Shown here piece by piece: positions 35,767-49,135 of a DNA stretch of 64,000 nt. Numbering within the stretch: the first letter of the stretch is position 1; the number at the start of each line of letters is the position of its first letter. The notes beneath the pieces were generated by a model. That model made no database searches and was not told the DNA's origin. It saw only the letters and a list, made by a program, of their open reading frames with translations. The translations under genes were made by a program, and so were the position numbers. The stretch covers positions 47,139,088-47,203,087 of the forward strand of contig CM038040.1 in NCBI GenBank assembly GCA_021397845.1, read 5' to 3'. Source of the DNA: Areca catechu (lineage: Eukaryota > Streptophyta > Magnoliopsida > Arecales > Arecaceae).

Positions 35767-38243
35767 GTGTCAGATATTTGTCTCTGTTGATTGTGCTACG
35801 TTCTTTAATGGTCGAATTATGATTTTATTCATGGTTCTGTGAATTATTTTCTTCAATTATGTTTGTTGTGGTTAATTTAAGGGATTTCCTTTTATTTTGA
35901 CATGTTTAATTCTTCTCGATGCATGAAATTTGTCATGTGATGGTTTCTTGGTGGGGCGCCTTCGGAGCTAATTGGGAAATTAGAGTTTTTTGATTTGTTA
36001 TTTGTTATTTTTGTTGTTGTTGTCTGAAGGATTGGAATCTGTTTTGGTTTGTTCTTCATGACTGCTTGAACAAAAAAAGGAGATTTTCTTTTCTCTTTTC
36101 TTCTAGAAGGGGGTTGGTTTAGATGTTATGGATCTGATATCGCTGCTACTTTTTCATTGTTGGATAATTGATACCTAAAATTTGGTTGATTGTATTTGAT
36201 GTTTTTTCGTAGTTGATCTAGATGTATTCACTTCCATTAAAGAAAAAGCTAGTTTGCAAACTTTGAATAAGATTTAATAATTTCTTGTACTCGTATTGCA
36301 TCATATATACAACATTTGCTATTTAATTCTAGTTATTGTTTTACAAGACATTATATTATTAAGTGGTTTGCTTCTTTCATGTTGGTTGACTGAATTTTAT
36401 GTTGTATATTCACGATAAAATTACCTAATTTTTTTTTTAATGAAGTTTTCTATTCTATTCATCCGTCATTCCTTGCAATTCATAATATGCTTGCTGTCAT
36501 ATTGACGTGCACACTCCAAAGTTTTGGAGTTCAAACTAATCTTTGCTCCAACATCATGTGGGCTCGGGACACTTTGATTCCAATCTTGATGTGGTGACCT
36601 GGATCTGATTGTAACTCTGAATTGATTCGGTAGAGTCTAGTTTGGTTTGCAGAAGACCGAACTTGGGTTGAGCTTGCTGTTGTTGTTGGTTAGGTGTCAC
36701 ATAGGACTACTTTTCCTGTCCTTTTATTATTTATTTATTAAATAAAGTGAACAGTTCAAACTCAAAATGAGCACCAGGATTCATTTGTGAGGGTGACTTT
36801 TGTGAACATTGTGAAATGGGTTAATAAAAATGTGCCATGTAATTTGTCAATGACTTAATAAGAACAATTTTTGATGATTGGATTGTTTATAAAATTGTAG
36901 TACTTTCAACTTAGTTTAATGTTTAATTTAAGGGAATGCACATAATTGGCTAACGTTATGCCTACAGTACCAGGTTCTAGCTCTGAGTTTCTCTGTGTTA
37001 TTATTGCCAATTGTTGGAACAACATCCATTGAGTTCTGCTTTCTTTCTGATGGTACTTTCCTGATAGACATATGGTAGATTGGTCAAATTGTTAGCTGAC
37101 AATGGTTTTTTATAACCCCCGTAAAATTATGGAATATATGAGGGTAATGGCTACTTGAATAAATAGTCTAAATTGTTTAATTTGTAGCACAATGTTTTAG
37201 CTTAACTGCGCATATTAAAATCTTTGAGCTTTTGATATATGAACTGATTAGTATAGCTTAACATTGATGGCTACGATCAGCGAATTTTAATGATTATGGG
37301 CTTAAAGTTGCTGCTTATGGAAGATAGTAAGCACGCCTTTTCCTGTAAAACATGGGTTTTTTTGATAATGGATGCTTGGTGATGTGAATTTGCTGTATGT
37401 TTGAGGCCTTGTAATTTAATGCACATCGTGGCAATATGCATTTTAAGAATGGAATTCAAAGTTTAAATTTCATCAAGACAAGAGGACTATGAGTAATAGT
37501 TTTGGTAGTTTGGTTGTAGTTAGAGATATATGAATCACTATAAAAATTCTGAAAGTTTTAGAAAAATAAAAATGCAGTATTACTATCTCTATGAACTTTA
37601 ATTATTTCTTTTGACTGTATACTGAGCCCATTAAATATTATTTAATATAAAATAGTCATAGAATTTTGTTTAGTGTAGCACATTTAATATTTGATGAAAA
37701 TATAATGTATGATAGCATGTTTGAAAGTTAAGATCTTGGATGCGTGAGACCTATTTCAAAAAACTTATTTTTGCTCTTAAGTCTCAGAAAACTTAATGTT
37801 GCAATGCTGCCAAATATTTGTAACACTTTAAAACTTGAATGTTAAATTAAACAATTCCTTTCTGATTTTTAGTGCATGGATTTAAGTGCTAACTGGCATC
37901 CATGGCATGGCATGATATGTACCAATTTAGTGCCTTTGGCAATGTTCAACACTAGTGCAGTACCTGCTGTCTCCTTGTACCTGGTATGCTGTCATACGAG
38001 TGCGTGCCAAGCATGCCAAGCACTAGAACTGCAAGGCAAGGTACATTTTGTGCTAGTGCCAGGCTGGTACACTTCCCTGTTGATTTTAAGTGAGGTGCTC
38101 TTCTTTAAGTTGAATAACATTTGAAAAGCCTCATGTCTAGTTGTTTCTGGCAATGGGAAAAGGCATTTGTCAGATTTTTTCATGAGAGAGTCGTCTTTTA
38201 GTCACACTTGGAAGTTTAATAGCATTGATCTCATGCTTTTCAG
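35767..38243 (+). other. 5'UTR intron of SUI1
   Basis: A donor gtgtcag at 35767 and an acceptor catgcttttcag at 38232-38243 enclose about 2.5 kb of T-rich DNA without a gene. Another acceptor close to the ATG is possible. The assignment is inferred from the gap between the leader and the first coding exon. Confidence 0.55.
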
Positions 38244-38309
38244 GTCTAACTGATAATTAAGCAAAGCATTGTTCGTTTGTTGTCTTCAACTCACTACACT
38301 CAAGAGTTC

Positions 38310-41300
38310 ATGTCTGATCTCGACATCCAGCTTCCTACCTCATTTGGTATTTTAACTGATGATATTTGTTTATGAATGCGGAGCTTTCTGTAACAACTGT
38401 TGATATGATAAAGACAAGCTAAATCTGTGTTAATCTTTTGGGTATAGATCCATTTGCTGAAACAAATGCTGAGGACTCTGGTGCTGGTGCAAAGGAGTAT
38501 GTCCATGTGCGCATACAGCAGCGGAATGGTAGGAAGAGTCTGACTACTGTGCAGGGATTGAAAAAAGAATTCAGCTATAACAAGATTTTGAAGGATCTCA
38601 AGAAGGAGTTCTGCTGCAATGGTACTGTTGTCCAGGACCCTGAGCTGGGCCAGGTACTAAATTGTTATACATAGTCGAGGGATATGACATGTGAGTAGTC
38701 TCATGTATATTCATCCATGAGCTTGTGAAAAGATTAATCGGTGCCTTTCTTTTTATTGTTTATAGGTTATTCAGCTTCAAGGTGATCAGCGGAAGAATGC
38801 TGCTACTTTTCTAGTTCAGGTACAACTTGCTACTTACCTTTGTGGTTAGAGTTTCTGTTTTGGTGTGATTTAGAAGCCCTAGTGGATGAACTGGTGGAAT
38901 GTAGTACCAACACAGAGATCCTACTTAAAAAGTTAGCAACTTATATTTTTTCCTTTTCATTTTGCCGGCCTGTTTGGATGCCCAAGAACCATGTTCCTGT
39001 GTGAAAAGGGGAGCTGGAGGATAAAAAAGTTGAAGATTAGGGGGACGGGTCCAGCAAACTTTGAGGTATTCGGAATGTTATAAATTTCAAATTTAGATTG
39101 GTATGGTATCACAAGGGGAAGGTTGGTGAACACAAGGGTTAGGGGATTGATGTTCAAGTATTCATGGGAGTAATCCAGGGGGAGTGTTAAGAGCATGAGG
39201 ACTGATGGATCATACTGTGAGATGATATAAAAGACTGAAATTGAGTAGAAAAGTATTCTCAAGCATAGTCACTACGAAGAGTACACGGACTGCAAACTAA
39301 GTGGTAATTTCAGCACAGAAAGAAACAAAAATAGAAAATATTTCAAAATGATTTTTTGTCAAATAAACTTAAGTAACTTTACAGTAATCATCAATAAAAG
39401 TAACAAAATAGCGATAATCTTGACTCGAGACAATATTACAAGGATTCCATATATCAAAGTGAACAAGAGCAAAAGCAGTGCTAGCTCGTTTATTGACATG
39501 GCTTGGAAACTGAGTTCTAGTATGTTTTCCAAGTTGACATGATTGACAATCTAGTTTACTAATTCTAGACATACTGGGGACCATCTTCTTTAGGGTAGCT
39601 AAGGGTGGGTGTCCAAGATGACTATGAATTTGCAATGGAGAAGCAGCAACCATGTAGGCGGTAGGTAGCTCAAAGGAGACCGGAGCAGACAGGTGGTACA
39701 ACTTTGAGACTCATTGCTCGTGCCAACCATCCTTCCAGCCCTCTAATTCTGAATCACAATATTATCATAAGAAAAGATTACAATACAATTAAGATTTATT
39801 GTGAGTTGACTAATGGAAATTAAGTTAAAAAGGAAACTAAGAAAAAAAACAAAATAGAAGATAGGGGTAGGGAAGTAGTAGGTGTTGCTGTTCCGATGCC
39901 TCGTACAGGAGTAACATATCCATTGTCTAATGTGCCAGATGGTAGAGCATTAGATTTAGTTAAACAAGAGAACAGATTGGGATTATGAGACATATGGTCG
40001 GAAGTACTCCAGTCAAGAATCCAAGGACCAAAAGATGATTAGGTGAGGCATGTAGTAGAATGACCTGACTAAGCAAGTGAGACAATAAGTTGCATGTCAA
40101 GTTGTTTGGCGCTGTAAGAATCAGGCATATTCTTTTGTAGATATGATGACAGTGGATTGTTCGGGGGGCGGTATACTATCAATATTGGAAATCTTTGTAT
40201 GTGTTGCATTGGAGGCCTTGGGTGGAAATCCATGCAAGGAGTAACAGGTATCACGATTTTGTCCTTGCTTGTTGCAGTGACTACATCTGGGAACATTTTC
40301 TCAACCATCTCTATTGCCTTACCACCTCGACTTCCCTCATGATAGCTAGAGGGTGCTTTAGGTGAATTAGACTGGTAAGAATAGATCTAATCTCTAGTAG
40401 GCACACATTCCAGGACAGTTGGAGTGGAGGCTACTCGAAATAGTTATGAAAAGACATCTGTCAGTGAAGGAATTTGATTCACCACCTAAGATCTGGGTTC
40501 TGATTGATTCATACTCAGGTTGAATACTTTACGGACGAATAACTGAAAATAGCTTCTCTCATTGAAGTTGCTGGGCTTTCAAATCTGTAGTGAAAGTCAT
40601 CAATTCATTAAATTTGGTGAAAAGTTCTTGCAATTGGTCTAAGTGTGTTTGTGTATCTGTGTTGGTCTGTCTCAGTTAAAACAGGTGGGACAAGACGTAT
40701 CCTGTTGACATCACCAGCGTGGAGCTCGTAAGCATGAATCCACATCTCTTTACATGTCCAATAAGGACAAAACATAACCATCAAGGATGGATAAATGGCT
40801 TGCCTCAAAAGACTAAGTAGTGTGTCAATCGTCTTCCAGGTGGCTTGGTCATATGTATGAATATCAGGAATAGATTTGGAGAGATGATCTTCCTGCCCTT
40901 GACCCATAAACCAGACCTTGAATGATGTGCTCCAGTCAGAAAAATTTTTGCCCTTTAGCTTTGTGGTGGTGATTGCAGTCAGTGTTGCTAGAGATTGGAA
41001 GACCTGTGATGTTGGTAACTTTGGATCAGGCTTTTGTTTTTTTATCTGTATTAAAAAAAATGAGAAAAATGGGTAGTATGCTACTACCTTTTTCTCTTGG
41101 CAGAGAAGGCTTTCTAGAAGAGTGGCAGTGGCATCCTCAGCATCTTTTCCAATGTAGAACTTGGTGTCGATGGAAAAGGAAGTGGATATGACTTCGGTGA
41201 GGAAAGTAGGAATGGCAACAAAACCCAAACCCGCAAATTGGGTTGGGTAGTCAAGATTGGGTCGGGTAGTCGACTCGTCGACTCGTTGATTGGGTTGGTG

Positions 41301-42334
41301 CTGGGTTTGGGTGAAACCCAAATACTGAACTTTGGATTTCTGCTGGGATTAGATAGTTATGCACTCAACCCGATACCCAACCCGAACTATTTTAGTATTT
41401 TAATATAAATATATTATATTAAATATATTTTATCAATTATCATTTACTAGATATTAAATTTTAATTTATTCATTCTTTCCTCCCTTTCTCCCTTTACCTT
41501 ATTCCCTTCAGCCACTACCAAACAAGCACAAAGCACAAAATGACAAACCAATTGGGTTCGGGCCGGGTAAATCCAAATTTTCAATTGAGATGGGTTTGGA
41601 CAAAAAACAAAAAAGTCCCAATAGCATTTGGGCTTTGTTTGGATAGTTAATTGGATATTAGGCTTTGGGTTTGGGTAGTTACAAACCTGTCCCAAACCTG
41701 CCCGATGCCATCCCTTGAGGGAAGGCAATGCAATGAGAAGCCCCACATTTGATCAGCAAGTGGCGTGCAGCATAGCAATGACACCTTCAATTGATGAATG
41801 TGGGATGGTGGTTTGATACCATTTTCATATGATCAATATATGTTATATAGAGCAGTAAAGGTCTAGAAACAATGAAATATATAAATCATGATCTCTATCA
41901 AATATTCTGTAACCCAATTTAAGAGACCCCCCCCAAACCCACCAAAAAAAAAAAAAAAATCCACTACCACACACACACATCATCATCTCTCAATCTGATA
42001 TAGTGGTCAAGAATCCATAGAGGGGATGTTCGTGCATGCATGTACGAGTAGGCTTTTTGACATTCAAACATCTCCCTTATTGTTTACCAGGCATCCAAAC
42101 AAAATGCATGCAAGTATGTGTGCGCACTCATAAACATGCTTGTCATCTGTGTCATCTTCTTGAGCAAGATTGTAGATCTTGTGGTTACAAAGCAAATTGT
42201 TCTTGGGGATACTGAAAGAGTTCTAGCAGCCCTGGTTTATTATCTATTGATGCATCATACTGGCTAACCTTGTTTTATTTTATCTGCAGGCAGGCATTGT
42301 TAAGAAGGAGCATATCAAGATTCATGGTTTCTGA
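38310..42334 (+). CDS. SUI1: Translation initiation factor SUI1/eIF1, four coding exons
   Basis: Coding exons 38310-38346, 38448-38653, 38766-38819 and 42290-42334 join to 342 bases, 113 residues plus stop. All introns are GT-AG, and phases fit (exon 1 ends with the G of a GAT codon). The protein starts MSDLDIQLPTSFDPFAE and ends KKEHIKIHGF. It carries the SUI1 core: VHVRIQQRNGRKSLTTVQGL, then FCCNGTVVQDPELGQVIQLQ, then GDQRKNAATFLVQAGIV. eIF1 binds the 40S subunit near the P site and enforces correct start-codon selection. Length and sequence match plant SUI1 proteins closely. The third intron (38820-42289, 3.5 kb) is expanded by a copia element, yet its splice sites remain good. Confidence 0.95.
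38966..42100. mobile_element. Possible DNA-transposon ends flanking the intron insertion
   Basis: tgtttggatgcc at about 38970 and its exact reverse complement ggcatccaaaca at about 42089 sit at the two sides of the inserted material in SUI1 intron 3. The motif is common at ends of plant hAT and Harbinger MITEs. A DNA element hosting the copia insertion, or two separate MITE ends, are both possible. No target duplication was found. Confidence 0.3.
39190..41821 (-). mobile_element. Ty1/copia element fragment (gag to integrase) in SUI1 intron 3
   Basis: On the minus strand a primer binding site-like TGGTATCA (41821-41814) is followed by a gag region (about 41050-40608: TTTKLKGKNFSDWSTSFKVW, WKTIDTLLSLLRQAIYPSLM). 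Next comes a pre-integrase and integrase region (39701-39369: HSHLGHPPLATLKKMV, DCQSCQLGKHTRTQFP, HFDIWNPC, YFVTFIDDYCKVT). The integrase core continues with stops to about 39195 (LRSDYA, EYFSTQFQSF, MIHQSSCS). RT and RNase H are absent, so the element is truncated. It lies antisense to SUI1. Confidence 0.8.
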
Positions 42335-43439
42335 GTAACCACATATTGAGAAGAAACCAGTCTGTAGGTTTTACAGGCTCTGATGTTATCGTCAAGCTAA
42401 TAACGTTGATAAGATTATTTATGTCTGTTTCTGGTTTGAGGTTTTAGTGGATGTGCTGGTGAGATGACCAACTTCCATGTCCTTATCTGTAATAAGAGAA
42501 TACTAGTTTTGGTGGCTTTGCTTTGACTTTCAGTTCGGTGGTTCATTTACATGATCAGAATTTATTGATGTTTCAATCTGCTGTTATGGGTTATGGCGCA
42601 GGGATTGACATCGAGCCTTCCAACTTTCATTTGCTGCAAGACATCCTTTATTTTTTTTAAAGTTGCATCAATATGTCCCTTGCTGTTGCTCGAATTCTTG
42701 CAGGGGATTTGGTTAGCCTGCTTTGCCTGCTAGGCTTGGCTTACGAAGCTTTAATATTTTATCTTACAGGGTTTGTTCAATGCTGGACGTATTATTATTG
42801 AGGATGATTTTTATTCTTGGATGCCCTGCTTGGATGGCATTAGAATATTTGCGAGCAATACCCACTTATGGGTGGCACTGGTGGGTACAGGAGAATAAAT
42901 TTTACTAATTAGATTGTATCACTAAATTCATATAACTGGATAAAGTGACCTTCGTGGATTTGTCCATCCTTGAGAAGTTGGCTAGCCCTTTGTATTGCTG
43001 TTTTATTTAATTATTTTTTAATAATTGCAAAGGTTGTTCATTTCACCGTAACTACGGTTTGAACCTAGCTCTGATTCAGAGAGAAAGGAGGTAATCAGCT
43101 AAGCTAAAGCTGCCGGCCGGTATGCTGCTTATGGAGATCGGGAGGACGTTTCATCACCCTTTTTGTGGATGGTGAGTTGGAAAAATTGTGGCTGTAAGCT
43201 ACGTATCAGGTGAATCCCATGAACAAAAATTATCTAGAGGCGACGGCGAAGAGGAGGTGAAGTGTTTCCAGTGGGGGTTAAAGAGACCGGGTGCTGGGTA
43301 AATTAGAGAGTCAAATCGTGGGTATAAAATTAATAAAGCCATAAAATGTTAGTGAGGCTGGGCTAGGTGAGATTGTTCATTGCTATTTCCAATTACAAGC
43401 AAATGATCTATCCTATTAAATATCGTAGGTTTCCTCTAA
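42335..43439. other. SUI1 3'UTR and flank
   Basis: The first few hundred bases should be SUI1 3'UTR. I could not fix the poly(A) site. No further gene or repeat is evident. Confidence 0.5.
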
Positions 43440-43760
43440 CTAAGATCGTATGGCTTGGAGGGGGGGCTAATTGGTTTCCTTTGCCGGAAAGGTTTTTCTG
43501 AGAGGCTTGCTAAACGACCTGCTAAGACCATATCCATTGGTGGAAGGTTAACGTTGATGAACTCTTGTTCTGTCTCCTTTACCAGTTTATTTCCTCCTTA
43601 TATCTCGGATTCCGGATTGGGTAACCGAGAGGACATCGGAAGCATACTTTTTATATTTAAGGCTGAGGAATATATGGGGGAGAAAAACAAGGCATTATGA
43701 GGTAAAGGTGTTTGAATTTTTTGAATGGAGATGAGCAGATTTGGAGGATGTGATGCCTCT
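43440..43760 (+). pseudogene. LINE reverse-transcriptase thumb fragment
   Basis: The frame FSERLAKRPAKTISIGGRLT followed by LMNS, then in a shifted frame LSPLPVYFLLISRIPDWVTE, follows the LINE RT thumb pattern (WKAKxLSxGGRLTLxNSVLSSLPxYxxSxFxxPxWV). About 100 residues are recognisable. It is not adjacent to the other LINEs and is on the opposite strand, so it is an independent remnant. Confidence 0.55.
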
Positions 43761-46159
43761 AAATTTAAATAACTTCTCAATTCTTCTCGCTTGTAGTAAG
43801 TAGTTCTAAAGGTTACAGGTATTCTTCGCTACTGTACGGCCGTTCCTTTTGGCAATGGTATGGTAGGACAATTAAATTGTGGCATCATATATGAATCAAT
43901 GATTTATCATTTTGCGATCTATAAATTATACTAGATTGCCTTGATTAAAAATGCTACTGGTCTGGTGCTTCTCAATGCTGAATTTCTGATTGGGATTTCA
44001 GTAGTTTGATGTTCAAAAGAAATCTGGAAGATAGATTTGTAATTTAATAGTCACATGGATTTCTTATACCTAATTAAGCCAGCTAATGGTTGTGATAGAC
44101 CTAGAGGTGGTCAAATTTAAATCATCTGTTCATTTTACAAATTGCTTAAACCTAACTAGGCGCCTCTATCATGCGCAGAGCTCAGGCTCCGAATTGGATG
44201 AGAAATTTTATTTGGTTAGCTTTAAAAAGTAAAGTATTTGCAAGATTTTTGAATTTGTTTTGATATCTTTCTAAATTCATTCAATCAAGAATTTTTCTGA
44301 AATAATTAAAATATAAATAATATTATATAAAAGGTCATGCAATTATATTCATTATATAAAAATTAATAGAAGATGATAATGAAACACTGGAATTACAAAG
44401 TTATTTTTTTTATGAGTATATATATAAATTTTAAAATGATCCGATGGCGAAAATTTTTGTTTATGCGGATGGGAGCTTTCCGAAGATAGATAGAAAGAAA
44501 GTTGACCCTGCTCTCAACAAAGAGGGTCAGGAGCAAAGATAATCTACAGCTCGACATGGAAGATGATGACAAAATTAAGTCTAAAGATAGATCCTGCATT
44601 CTGAATTCAAAGGTGAGGGATTATATACCCCAATCCACTTAGAAAGGATAGGTGGGTAATATTGTTACAATAATTAGAGTTTCATCTTCTATGGTATTGA
44701 CTTAGTAAGACCTAAACGACATGGAAAGACAGTGTAAACCCTCCTGTGCATTATCAACCAATCTGCATGAATATAAAAGGGACTTTGTTTATAGGAGTTG
44801 TATTTTTGTTTTTGATAAATTAGATGAATTAAATTATTCGAGCATAAATATATCCGTAAATATGAGAAAACATGAGATTTGTTCCTTTTAATAGCCTTTG
44901 TAGCAAATTTTTTAAGTATTTAAAACACATGAAACCACCATATGCAGAGTGATCCCTACGTAGTGCCCAAGCAATTGAATGTCATCGACAAACAGTACAT
45001 TTGGTTGGTGACCAAACTTGGCTGAATTTATTCTAAATTATTTCTTGGACATTCTTTTCTCACTATTTTTGTTATCACCCTTGGCATGCCAATCATTTAA
45101 ATGAGAAGAAAGTCACCGCACGCTTCGTCATGATGTCCAAAATATTTATTACTCGTCCTTGTCCGGTAATCCTTGACAAAGAGGGCCATTTCAATGCAAC
45201 TGAGATAGCATTTTGGCGCCTAAAACGGTAACCCGGTTAATAAATGCCTTGCCTTGCCTTACTATTAACCTATCATGGAATTGAGGCATGATTTTATGGA
45301 TTACTCGATTAAATTCAAATTTTTTTGGGAATCCACGATCAGTGATATGAGTGAAAGGTTAGGACCTTTTTTTTTTTCTCTGTTCTACTAGTCAATGTCT
45401 TCAAAAAATTGAGCAAAAATATATTTTGACTTTTTTTTTTTTTTTTTTTGCATATACGGCAGACAGATATTAAAAAGAATTGCCAGAGAAATTGGTTTGG
45501 ATATTGAGAAATAGAAACTACACATGATTGTTCAATAATTACAAATTAAAAACCCGCTTAACTTCATCCTTTTCCTCTCCTTAATCATGTACACTAATGA
45601 AATATAATAATTTTCCCATTTATTTCTCATATGTTTGGCAAAAATATCTTCTATTTGTAAGAAATGTAGATAAATTTGGTCCCGGAAGTATGTGCAACAT
45701 CATTTGACACGATGTTGTTACGCATCACCGCCAAGAAAATATTTATGAACCACTATATGTCTATCTTTATACACAAAATACCCGATCTAATACTATATTT
45801 GACAATTACCCTGCTTCAAACTATAACCAATAGGCCAGGCACTTCATCAAATAGTTTATTTGAGCTATCATATTAGTTAATTTTCAATTTACACGGGCTT
45901 TTTTTTTTTTTTTTTTTTCAATTACAAAAGAAGAAGAACATCACCTCACTAGATATTTAGGTAATCAATCAATAAAAAAATATAAAAAAAACCCAACTCT
46001 ACCATGGACTGACACTGTGCCACGTCAAAATAATTAATTAGTGGGAATAGATCCCGACCAGGAATCAAAGGGGGCTAGTTAAGGAGAGAACAGGGCGGGC
46101 CCTGTTTGGGAGTCGAGAGAAAGACTCTCGAGGGAATAGGCAGGCAAAGACAGTTTGAA
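43761..46159. other. Non-coding stretch
   Basis: Poly-T runs near 45368, 45431 and 45900 and ordinary AT-rich DNA. I see no gene. A small hairpin motif (gagtcgagagaaagactctcg) lies just beyond its right end, at about 46112-46132. Confidence 0.5.
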
Positions 46160-46695
46160 CTTTGGATTATGTTTGGTGCATTGCTAGATAATTTTAAAAG
46201 ATAATGTGAATTGTCAGTAATATAGATCAGTAATATTGATTAATGGTAATGCAGATTATTATGTTTAGTACATACAAGTAATGTTACATAATATAAAATT
46301 AAAATTTTAAAATATTTTTAAATCAAATATATATTTTATCCATTTATTAAATATATATATATTTATCTTTTATATTAAAAAATAAAAATATTTTATATCT
46401 TATATTTTATATAATAATAATAATAAATTCATAAAAAATAATTATTATATTAAATTAAATTAATATAAAATATTTATATATTAAATAAATAATATATTTA
46501 AAATATTACTTAAATATATTAAATTTATATAATTTAATATATTATATTATATTATATCAATATAAAATTAAATAAATTAAATCTAAAAATATATAATATA
46601 ATAGTATTATATTATATTAATAATATATAATATCATAATATATTTTATTTTATAATATTATATTATAATATATAATATATTAATATAATATAATA
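46160..46695. repeat. Extreme AT-rich block
   Basis: From about 46280 to 46695 the sequence is almost purely A and T, built of ata and taa words (for example atataatatattaatataat). It ends exactly where a GC-rich LTR-like fragment begins, so it may have been an insertion target. Confidence 0.8.
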
Positions 46696-47306
46696 TTGTT
46701 GCTGCCTAGATCGCCGTGGCCTGCAGCTCCTGCGTGGCGTCGGCTGGTGGCCCTCCCGCCTGGCATCCAACACACGTACCCAGTCTTGCAAAAGAAGGGA
46801 GACCCGGGCTAGGGATCCCGGCTGGGGCACGACGGTCAAGTCAGTGGACGATCAAGGGAAGCAGATCCTTCTTGGTGGATCTCGAAGCGGTCTCCACTCT
46901 TGGTGATCTTGAAAAATAATAGAGTATGAGTTAGGATTGAGAAAGAGGGCTTGAGCAATGGTGACTGTTGCCGTTGGAACTCTCCTGGGAAGTTCTAATG
47001 TATTCCAGATGTGCTGCGAGCCTTGTCGAATTGCTTGCCCTTTCTCGCTTACCTTGGTCGGAGGCCCCATCGGGTTTCTTATAGATGAGTGGCACCTCTA
47101 ATGAGGTATGAAGTTCTAGCTTGGCCTTCTCTAGGCGCTTCTCGCGCAGGTGAGGTGTAGGCCTGCTCACCCCCCTTTGGAGAAGGGGGGAGGTCTATCA
47201 CTGGCAGTGGTAGTAGAGCACGGAGTGCGCGTTCCTTTCGTGGTGGGTACATAAGGTACACCGCGGGTCCTGACACTCCGACAGAACATTGCTCCTCTCT
47301 AGCGGT
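46696..47306 (-). mobile_element. Tat-type gypsy LTR fragment
   Basis: The order tgttgc, a GC-rich block, gatcccggctggggcacgac, gacggtcaagtcagt, then ggcgcttctcg resembles the LTR at 58816-59974. A minus-strand TATA-like ctataagaaa (about 47086-47077) supports minus orientation. Its far end is cut off at 47307 where the Athila element starts, so the Athila insertion or a rearrangement is younger than this LTR. Confidence 0.5.
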
Positions 47307-49111
47307 TGATAACTACATTAAGCATAAATATAAAAGTATTAATTTAATATTAAAATATCATTATTTTTTCAAAATTAATATTTTTATATGTCATTTATAG
47401 GAAAGAACATCACCAACATGGAGAGCCGATTTTAGAAGTCCAATGGCATGAACGGCATTCGAATCGGACTCAGAACAGGCCCAAAATAATTTTTTGAAGA
47501 ATTAACTAAGAGTTTGCATGAAGTTTAAAGCAGGCGATCCACAGTGGACCGGCTGCTTGGTCCACCGAACGATCCATGGGCCGCGATTTGCCATTGACGG
47601 GGTCCACGGAAGCAGAGCCGTGGACCGCCATGCCCCAGTCATGCCGAGACTCGCCAAAGAGCCGCCCCCACCGCCGGGGAGGTCGCCGGCATGCTCACCG
47701 CCGGCCGGAGAAGCCCCGGTGGCCGGAAAAATGCTTCCGAAGGGGGTTGTTTTCATTGTTTTCTTTTCTCTTGGTCGAACCTCACCGCACCCACCGTTCC
47801 TCGCCGTCGAACCGCCTACCCAGTCCACCGCCGGCCGAAGAAGACAGCGGTGCACTCTTCCTCGCCGCCGGGAGGTTCCTCACGGTGAGTTGCAGCCGTG
47901 GGAGATTTCTTTCGGTCTGAACCAACTGTGGACCGAACCGGGTGCTGGGACGGATCGAACAGGGGAAAAAATTCCAGAGCTTCGCCGGATGAGCTAGAGA
48001 TCGATGGGAGCTCGAGCTTCGTTGCAACCATGGAGCGGTATCTGTTGGGATGGTGCAACGGTGGAGCGGGCTGGTGCAACGGTGGAGCGGGTTGGTCGGA
48101 TCGAGGGAGCGGGTTGGGAGCAGGGAGAGCCTATATAAAGGGGTCCAGGGAGCCAGAGGGGGGTATTCGATCATCCGGTCATTTGTGTTTTCTTCTTCTC
48201 CATCATAGAGTCTGCTAGTTCTCTTCTTTCCCAGTGTTTTTTCCTTTCTGTGTTTTCTTCTTCTCCACCACAGAGAGCAGTATTTCGTCTCCATTCCACA
48301 CCACAGAGAGCTTTCATTCCATCAATCCAGTTTGATCATAGAGATCGGCCACATCCCAGCTTCCAATCCATTTCTTAGTTCTCCAAACTCTCGGCTCAGT
48401 CACAGTCCAGCCACAGACCGAATCCATCTGTTCTTCCCCGTAGTTCCTTTAGTTTTCTGCTATTCCACTTATCCCAGCCTTATTCCTGCTATTCCATCAC
48501 TATTCCAAGTTTATCCCAATCCTATTCCAGTAGCTCTATTCTCTACCGGTCAGCGCCATCTTCAACTTTTAAGCATGCAGAAGTCACTGGAGGCCGGATC
48601 TTCACTTGGGAAAAGGGTTTTTTTTTTTTATTACTTTGATGTACTCCCTCCTACATGAAATAAAAGTATCTTAAATAAAAGTATCTTTTGATTAATTCTT
48701 GTTCTTTTGCTTTTGAATCAGATGCGTTGTTAGGGCAAAGCTTTGGAGGTAAGTCAAGTGAAATTACTCATGACTGATTTATTCCCAAGTGGGTACAGGT
48801 TGTGCTCTCGTGAGATAGATCATATCTAGGTTATTTCACTAGCATTTAAATCAATCTATTCCTAAAAAGGGACGGGCTGTGATTCACGGATACGGACCGT
48901 GCTCTTACTTGGATAGATCATTCCTTGAGTTACCTTTACTGCTAATTACTTGTTAATCTTCTTTTTAGTTTTAAGATTTCAATTTCTGTTGCACATTTAC
49001 TGTTTTCAAAGTAATCAAGAAAGTCCTTGTAGATTCGATCCTTGCTCCTGCTATCCTATTCTAGAATAGTAGTTTTAAGGTAATTAAATCGGTGTGTTGC
49101 GACGCGCATCA
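47307..49111 (+). repeat. Athila 5' LTR
   Basis: 1,805 bp from TGATAACTACATTAAG to GCGCATCA. A TATA box (ctatataaag, 48131-48140) and poly(A) signals (aataaaa near 48659 and 48673) give a U3-R-U5 order. A short tandem unit (gatggtgcaacggtggagcg / ctggtgcaacggtggagcg) sits just upstream of the TATA box. Confidence 0.88.
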
Positions 49112-49117
49112 GATTTT

Positions 49118-49135
49118 TGGCGCCATTGCCGGGGA
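49118..49135 (+). other. Primer binding site (tRNA-Asp type)
   Basis: TGGCGCCATTGCCGGGGA begins six bases after the LTR end. It matches the tRNA-Asp 3' end (apart from the A in CCATT), as used by Athila and Tat elements. Confidence 0.85.

Noticed and set aside
35181..35822. 213-residue plus-strand open frame upstream of SUI1
   Set aside because: It covers the promoter and leader exon, has no domain, and its composition changes along the frame. Chance is the simplest explanation.
44393..44599. 68-residue minus-strand frame
   Set aside because: There is no motif, homologous pattern or splice signal; its length is expected by chance in AT-rich DNA.
47518..48294. Overlapping open frames in both directions in the Athila LTR
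   Set aside because: They lie inside the LTR and conflict with each other; U3 and R sequences are not expected to code.
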